Source: Durusdinium trenchii (taxonomy: Eukaryota; Sar; Dinophyceae; Suessiales; Symbiodiniaceae). Taken from it: 64,000 bases of DNA. The notes under the pieces were generated by a model that was given only the letters and a program-made list of their open reading frames with translations, had not been told where the DNA came from and ran no database searches. Of this stretch, positions 61,926 through 64,000 are shown in pieces; within the stretch, counting starts at the first letter, position 1; the number at the start of each line of letters is the position of its first letter. The stretch is taken from NCBI GenBank assembly GCA_963970005.1, contig CAXAMN010021362.1, positions 1,874,486 to 1,938,485 on the forward strand, in the 5' to 3' direction. The position numbers and the translations under genes were made by a program.

Positions 61926-62284
61926 TGCCTTTTTGCACGGGGCGCCTTCTTTTTCTTTCTGCGGCCATTTGAGTGATGAACATGTTCTTTGCAAAGAAAC
62001 AGGGGAGCAACTGAAGTTCGGTCACGAGTTCCCAAAGCATCAAGAAGACCCGATTCGAAGGTGAAGGAACCAGGTCTTCACCACGCTATGTCAAGACCTT
62101 GCCATTGTCTCTGAAGATTGTATATATAATTACAATAAGTTATATATATATAAGTAAACTATATGAATCCTTTCTTTCCAGGCGGCTTGGTGGCAATCCC
62201 CACGGAGCCCGACCTGAACAAATTCAGCCACTGACTCCCAGTAATCAAGTGAGTTGTGTTTTTTTTGTGGTGTGGGGCTTATAC

Positions 62285-62395
62285 ACTGGGTCTGTACCTA
62301 CGCGGGTGCCTACGCCTGGGCTCCCCTCTCAAGCAAATGCCTACGCGAGAGGTTCTCTTTGTTAGGTGCCTACGCGGGATGCCTACGCAGGGTAC
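62285..62395 (+). repeat. GCCTACGC motif cluster
   Basis: Six copies of G(T)GCCTACGC(G) spaced irregularly. The motif recurs near 62715 and at 63045-63125. Confidence 0.7.
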
Positions 62396-62566
62396 TGTCA
62401 CCAACTTTAGTCACATCAGGTGACTCGAAAAGAGCTATAATACAATCCGCAAGTAGTGGCCCGATGCGACCGGGTCACATCAGGTTCCTGTTTACAAGGC
62501 GTTTACAGCTTTGCTACCGATGGCCAGATAGATTTTGTATCAAGCCGATCCAATTACAGTGTGGAA

Positions 62567-62690
62567 GCAGCAGCACATAAACAGCGCACAACAAGCAGCA
62601 AACAAGCAGCAGAAAACAAGAGGCAGCAGCAGCAGCAGCAGCCAAGCAGCAGCAAAAGCAGCAGCCAAGCAGTAGCAGCAGCCAATAGCT
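62567..62690 (+). repeat. CAG repeat
   Basis: Interrupted (CAG/CAA)n with AAGCAGCAG units, similar in kind to the tract at 43.9-44.2 kb but on the opposite strand. Confidence 0.8.
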
Positions 62691-63044
62691 TCTTGCCTAA
62701 GCGCTGCTTCCGCGAGCGCCTACGCGGGGCCCACGCGAAAATAGGTCCATTGATTATGGTACCAACAGGGTGCGCACAGATGTAGCTCAAGAGCCGGTGT
62801 GCCAGACCAAGCACGATCAAGCTTTTGACCTCAAAAACCAATGTGCCCCCACAGCTTCGACAAACAAACTTCAAACATCCACTGTAGCCATGTCGTTACA
62901 ATTCATTTTCATTTTCCTTCCCCACTGGAATTTGCAAGCAAGTGTCAAGTTAAACAACTACAAGCCAACATGATCTTTCCCCAAGACCCTTGAACAACTT
63001 TTAAAGAAGTCTGAATAAGAAAATTCAGGCTTTCATGAAAAGGG

Positions 63045-63125
63045 TGCCTACGCAAGACTGCCTACGCAAATCTTTCAACACCCACCTACGCAAAATGCTT
63101 ACACGACGCCTACGCCCCAAGCAGA
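63045..63125 (+). repeat. GCCTACGC motif cluster
   Basis: Five degenerate copies of GCCTACGCAA or CCTACGC. Confidence 0.65.
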
Positions 63126-63400
63126 ACAGCCTCCGCGACTTCTCAACAGTTCCCTTTTTGTATAAACCTAATCATTTGCAAAAAAACGTGGCTCAAGTGT
63201 AGATGTCAATATAGCTATTGTATGCTATTGTATTAGCAGAAACGGCACAGCCTTTTCCATGTCTTGTGAAGCTTGAACGTTTGAGCATGGGCAATCACCT
63301 GTAGCCCTTTGTTTGCACAAGGAAAATAGAAGCAGTTTGTGCGGCGTAGGTTATGAGCCCGAAGGTACGCTGAGTGCTGTTGGGTTTTAGGTGTGACGCA

Positions 63401-64000
63401 ATGAGTGAAGAAGCGGCTTCTGAAAGGACGCCGGAGTCGAATGGCCTGAAGGCCATAGAAGATGAGGCCTAGTGGCCCGCCAGTGGTTCTGGGCCCCAAC
63501 ACGTACAACCCTTTCTGGTCCGAGCGAATGCAGGATGAAGCCCGAAGGGACAGAGCTGCTGCCTGATCCAGGTTCCTCGCCACCGAAAGAAGGAGCCGAA
63601 GCTTTTCGAATGTTTCTTCATGGCCTCATGTCTGAGAACGCGCGGCTTTGGTCAGAGCGGGAGTCATGGTCGGCGGGGCAGGCAAACCATGGTTGGGGCA
63701 ACCCACCTTTCAATCATCCACCACCTTGGATGTATGGCATGATGTCGGAGGGTCAGCACAGAGAAAAGAATGTCATGGAGTCAATGCTAGAGTCATTGAG
63801 GTCCTCATGGGTGTCTCCAGGGCGTGACGGTGGTAAGGGTCTTCTTGGGCCGCTGTCGAATGGTCGAGACTGTGGAGGGCATGGTGCGGGTCATGTTTCT
63901 GCCGGTGATCAGGGACTTTCATGGGCAGTTTGGGGGGCCGAGAGCCATCTTCAATCGTGTCTCCTCCACATCTGGTGATATGATGCATGGTATGTTGGAG
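63401..64000 (+). pseudogene. frameshifted gag-like ORF, cut by window end
   Basis: Four coding-like stretches follow in order but in different frames: MSEEAASERTPESNGLKAIE; VVLGPNTYNPFWSERMQDEA; LPDPGSSPPKEGAEAFRMFL with MSENARLWSERESWS; and GMVRVMFLPVIRDFHGQFGG. Frame changes fall near 63470, 63540 and 63795. The order and style recall the N-terminal (gag-like) part of dinoflagellate Ty1/copia-type polyproteins. That is from memory of the family, not a search. No reverse transcriptase is in the window. Confidence 0.5.

Noticed and set aside
1..64000. Dinoflagellate spliced-leader gene
   Set aside because: I looked for the 22-nt leader core CCATTTTGGCTCAAG on both strands and did not see it; a computed search would be decisive.

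Overview
The composition, the repeats and the exon structure point to a nuclear scaffold of a dinoflagellate, most likely Symbiodiniaceae. GC-rich exon islands carry G/C-biased third codon positions. Most splice acceptors read AG|G, and donors are GT with occasional possible GC. The space between is filled with short interspersed and terminal-inverted-repeat elements. In-frame readings such as RLEAIA come from interspersed repeats, a pattern I associate with Symbiodiniaceae gene predictions. A run of ten N (43970-43979) marks an assembly gap. There is no prokaryotic gene density, no rRNA or tRNA, and no CRISPR. All readings were made by eye; no similarity search was possible.

Layout. 1-13 kb: tandem arrays (46-bp, 73-bp, 13-bp, 12-bp and about 29-bp units) with scattered minus-strand exons. 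10-32 kb: a long run of small minus-strand exons, several encoding hydrophobic helices and probably belonging to one or more polytopic membrane proteins. A 1.16-kb segment (25639-26798) inside this run is bounded by identical 73-bp inverted repeats. 32-38 kb: the best-spliced minus-strand genes, with some neighbouring exons matching in phase, plus a few plus-strand exons at 35.5-35.9 kb. 38-49 kb: further minus-strand exons among repeat clusters. 50-54.6 kb: minus-strand exons, including a 173-codon ORF and a Thr/Ser-rich exon. 54.8-56.3 kb: a short plus-strand island. 56.6-62 kb: minus-strand genes, including the only recognisable domain, ankyrin repeats at 60.1-60.7 kb. 62-64 kb: GCCTACGC clusters, a CAG tract and a frameshifted gag-like ORF cut by the window end.

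Nearly all convincing exons read from the minus strand, which fits the long unidirectional gene clusters known in dinoflagellates. I could not join exons into whole genes with confidence, so exons are listed singly. Except for the ankyrin exons, no product was recognised. Where both strands are open the strand choice rests on third-position G/C and splice signals, and each entry says so. Stretches not listed hold only introns or spacer that I could not resolve.
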